Part shown: positions 7,234-9,391 of the stretch, in pieces | How the letters are laid out: every line of letters begins with the position of its first letter | How positions within the stretch are numbered: position 1 is the first letter of the stretch | Assembly: GCA_003140115.1 (NCBI GenBank) | Contig: PLIQ01000490.1 | Span: 500 to 9,890 of the forward strand | DNA from: Actinomycetota bacterium | Lineage (GTDB): Bacteria; Actinomycetota; Actinomycetes; Streptosporangiales; Streptosporangiaceae | Direction: 5' to 3' | DNA length: 9,391 bases | Made by a program: the position numbers and the translations under genes | Notes under the pieces: generated by a model | What the model was told of the DNA's origin: nothing | Databases searched by the model: none | The model's input: only the letters and a program-made list of their open reading frames with translations

Positions 7234-9315
7234 ATGACCAAGCCGAACGGGCCGTGGCGATCGCCCCGGCCCGCCCGCGAGCGTCCCTGGCTGATGCGCA
7301 CCTACGCCGGGCACTCGTCCGCGAAGGAGTCCAACGCGCTGTACCGTAAGAACCTGGCCAAGGGGCAGACCGGCCTGTCGGTGGCGTTCGACCTGCCCAC
7401 CCAGATGGGGTACGACGCCGACCATGTGCTGGCCCGCGGTGAGGTCGGCCGGGTCGGCGTCCCGGTCGGGCACCTGGGCGACATGCGGGCCCTGTTCGAC
7501 GGCATCCCGCTGGAGCAGACCAACACTTCGATGACGATCAACGCCACGGCCATGTGGCTGCTGGCGCTGTACCAGGTCGCCGCGGAGGAGCAGGGCGCCG
7601 ATATCGCCAAGCTCACCGGCACCACGCAGAACGACATCATCAAGGAATACCTGTCCCGCGGCACCTACGTTTTCCCGCCCGGCCCGTCGGTGCGCCTGAC
7701 CACCGACGTGATCGCGTACACGGTCGCCCGCATGCCCAAGTGGAACCCGGTCAACGTCTGCAGCTACCACCTCCAGGAGGCCGGGGCCACCCCGGTGCAG
7801 GAGATCGCGTACGCGCTGTGCACGGCGATGACCGTGCTGGACGCCGTGCGCGACGGCGGGCAGGTACCCCCGGAGCGGATGGGCGAGGTCGTCGGGCGGA
7901 TCTCCTTCTTCGTCAATGCGGGCGTCCGCTTCGTCGAGGAGATGTGCAAGATGCGGGCCTTCGCCCGGCTCTGGGACACGATCACCCGGGAGCGGTACCA
8001 GATCGCCGACCCCGCGCGCCGCCGCTTCCGCTACGGCGTGCAGGTCAACTCACTGGGCCTGACCGAGGCGCAGCCGGAGAACAACGTCCAGCGGATCGTC
8101 CTGGAGATGCTGGCCGTCACCTTGTCCTCCGGCGCCCGGGCCCGCGCCGTGCAGCTCCCGGCCTGGAACGAGGCGCTAGGCCTGCCGCGGCCCTGGGACC
8201 AGCAGTGGGGCCTGCGCATCCAGCAGGTGCTCGCGTACGAGTCGGACCTGCTTGAGTACGGCGACCTGTTCGACGGCTCCCCCGTGGTGGAGGCCAAGAC
8301 CGCGGAGCTGGTGGCCGGCGCCGAGGCGGAGATCGCCGTGGTGGCGGAGCTGGGCGGGATGGTGCCGGCGGTGGAGTCCGGTTACCTCAAGGCCCAGCTC
8401 GTCACCTCGTACGCGGCCCGCCGCGCGCGCATCGAGTCCGGCGAGGAGAAGGTCGTGGGAGTCAACTGCTTCCAGGCCACCGAGCCCAGCCCGCTCACCG
8501 CGGACACCGACGCGGCCGTCCACCACGTGGACCCGGCCTACGAGCTGGCGGTGCTGGCCGACCTGGCGGAGTGGCGCACGCGGCGCGACGATGCGCAGGT
8601 GGCCGCTGCCCTCGACGGGCTCAGGGCCGACGCGAACCGCCAGGACGTCAACCTGATGGACGCGACCCTGGCCTGCGCCCGGGCAGGGGTGACCACCGGC
8701 GAGTGGGCCTTCGCGCTGCGCGAGGTGTTCGGTGAATACCGGGCCCCCACCGGTGTCGGCAGCGCCCCGGTGGCGCCCGCCGGACCGGGCGGGGAGCTGG
8801 CCGCGGTCCGCGAGGCGGCGCTCGCCACCGCCGCCGAGATCGGGGTGGGCAGGCTGCGCCTGCTGCTGGGCAAGCCCGGCCTGGACGGGCACTCCAACGG
8901 CATCGAGCAGATCGCGGTCCGGGCCCGTGACGCCGGGTTCGAGGTGATCTACCAGGGCATCCGGCTCACCCCCGCGCAGATCGTGGCGGCCGCGGTCGCC
9001 GAGGACGTGCAGTGCGTAGGGCTGTCGATCCTGTCCGGCGGGCACGCCGAGCTGGTGCCCGACGTGCTCCGCCGCCTGCGTGAGGCCGGCGCGGGAGACA
9101 TCCCGGTGGTGGTCGGCGGGATCATCCCGCCAGCCGACGCTCAGGCCCTGTGCTTCCAGGGAGTAGCTGCCGTCTTCACCCCCAGGGACTTCGACATTAC
9201 CGCCATCATCGGCCGCATCGTCGACGAGATACGCCTGGCCCACAAGCTCCAGCCGTGGTCAGCCAGCCACGCTGTGGCGACCCGGCCGACCAGCGCCACG
9301 ACAATCGAAGGGTGA
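7234..9315 (+). CDS. ecm: (2R)-ethylmalonyl-CoA mutase, adenosylcobalamin-dependent
   Basis: 693-residue B12 enzyme, called meaA in older actinomycete literature, that rearranges (2R)-ethylmalonyl-CoA to (2S)-methylsuccinyl-CoA, following ccr in the pathway. The N-terminal TIM-barrel domain carries TYAGHSSAKESNALYR (23-38) and FDLPTQMGYD (52-61). The PTQ-x-GYD form separates ethylmalonyl-CoA mutases from methylmalonyl-CoA mutases, which have an ATHRGYD-like segment. NPVNVCSYHLQEAGATP and RARAVQLPAWNEALGLPRP are also family blocks. The C-terminal cobalamin domain has GKPGLDGHSNG, with Asp551-x-His553-xx-Gly556 supplying the lower-axial histidine, then SILSGGH and VVGGIIPP. The start is ATG 7234 (AGGAAG just upstream, 7225-7230). 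The frame stays open further upstream to 7129, but that would overlap the end of ccr without need. A tail of about 25 residues after DEIRLAHKL is Ala/Ser/Thr-rich and looks like a non-conserved extension. The next gene starts 11 bp after the stop. Confidence 0.96.
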   Translation: MTKPNGPWRSPRPARERPWLMRTYAGHSSAKESNALYRKNLAKGQTGLSVAFDLPTQMGYDADHVLARGEVGRVGVPVGHLGDMRALFDGIPLEQTNTSMTINATAMWLLALYQVAAEEQGADIAKLTGTTQNDIIKEYLSRGTYVFPPGPSVRLTTDVIAYTVARMPKWNPVNVCSYHLQEAGATPVQEIAYALCTAMTVLDAVRDGGQVPPERMGEVVGRISFFVNAGVRFVEEMCKMRAFARLWDTITRERYQIADPARRRFRYGVQVNSLGLTEAQPENNVQRIVLEMLAVTLSSGARARAVQLPAWNEALGLPRPWDQQWGLRIQQVLAYESDLLEYGDLFDGSPVVEAKTAELVAGAEAEIAVVAELGGMVPAVESGYLKAQLVTSYAARRARIESGEEKVVGVNCFQATEPSPLTADTDAAVHHVDPAYELAVLADLAEWRTRRDDAQVAAALDGLRADANRQDVNLMDATLACARAGVTTGEWAFALREVFGEYRAPTGVGSAPVAPAGPGGELAAVREAALATAAEIGVGRLRLLLGKPGLDGHSNGIEQIAVRARDAGFEVIYQGIRLTPAQIVAAAVAEDVQCVGLSILSGGHAELVPDVLRRLREAGAGDIPVVVGGIIPPADAQALCFQGVAAVFTPRDFDITAIIGRIVDEIRLAHKLQPWSASHAVATRPTSATTIEG

Positions 9316-9326
9316 CAGGACCTGAC

Positions 9327-9391
9327 ATGACCACCGCAACGACTACACCCATCACCGCGACTGACCGCCTGCGCCCGCGCCGTTCCTGCCT
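9327..9391 (+). CDS. mcl: CitE-like/malyl-CoA lyase family protein, first 21 codons only
   Basis: ATG 9327 follows AGGA (9317-9320) with a six-base spacer, 11 bp after the ecm stop. The visible product is a Thr-rich leader followed by DRLRPRRSC, which resembles the start of HpcH/HpaI/CitE-family lyases, where RPRRSCLAVPG-type sequence begins the barrel. In actinomycete ethylmalonyl-CoA loci this position is commonly held by an L-malyl-CoA/beta-methylmalyl-CoA lyase, which cleaves methylmalyl-CoA to glyoxylate and propionyl-CoA. With so little sequence, the assignment rests mostly on this motif and the gene order. The gene runs off the right edge. Confidence 0.7.
   Translation, partial: MTTATTTPITATDRLRPRRSC

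Noticed and set aside
7234..9315. Methylmalonyl-CoA or isobutyryl-CoA mutase instead of ethylmalonyl-CoA mutase
   Set aside because: The FDLPTQMGYD segment, single-chain layout, close match to Rhodobacter Ecm as remembered, and position directly after ccr favour ethylmalonyl-CoA mutase.

Overview
The window comes from a high-GC bacterium, very probably a soil-type actinomycete. Codons end almost always in G or C, and the crotonyl-CoA carboxylase/reductase and ethylmalonyl-CoA mutase read like their Streptomyces/Kitasatospora counterparts. The order meaB, ccr, ecm and a malyl-CoA-lyase-type gene also resembles the ethylmalonyl-CoA loci of actinomycetes. The genus cannot be fixed from the sequence alone.

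Left part (1-4270, minus strand): a two-gene operon read leftwards. The first gene (2621-4270) encodes a GltD-type NAD(P)H/FAD iron-sulfur oxidoreductase. Its stop codon overlaps by an ATGA the start of nifJ, a large single-chain pyruvate:ferredoxin (flavodoxin) oxidoreductase. NifJ runs off the left edge after 874 of roughly 1170-1200 residues. The coupling suggests a pyruvate:NAD(P)+ oxidoreductase made of two proteins, with the GltD-like protein taking electrons from NifJ.

Middle (4271-4771): a divergent intergenic region rich in inverted repeats. It includes four GGGACC/GGTCCC half-sites and a GACAGA/TCTGTC cluster. It also contains an AT-rich island inside an undescribed 48-codon ORF (4612-4758) with a good ribosome binding site and a prepilin-like N-terminus, directly ahead of meaB.

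Right part (4772-9391, plus strand): genes of the ethylmalonyl-CoA pathway, which assimilates acetyl-CoA without isocitrate lyase. meaB encodes the G-protein chaperone of B12-dependent acyl-CoA mutases. After a possible weak terminator and a 141-bp gap come ccr (reductive carboxylation of crotonyl-CoA to ethylmalonyl-CoA), ecm (B12-dependent rearrangement to methylsuccinyl-CoA) and the first 21 codons of a CitE/malyl-CoA lyase family gene. The last three are separated by only 11-14 bp and are surely one transcript.

Together, NifJ with its reductase would turn pyruvate into acetyl-CoA, CO2 and reducing power. The other arm consumes acetyl-CoA-derived crotonyl-CoA, CO2 and NADPH. Joint regulation of the two arms is an inference from their divergent arrangement. 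Nothing here looks like a mobile element, CRISPR array or RNA gene.
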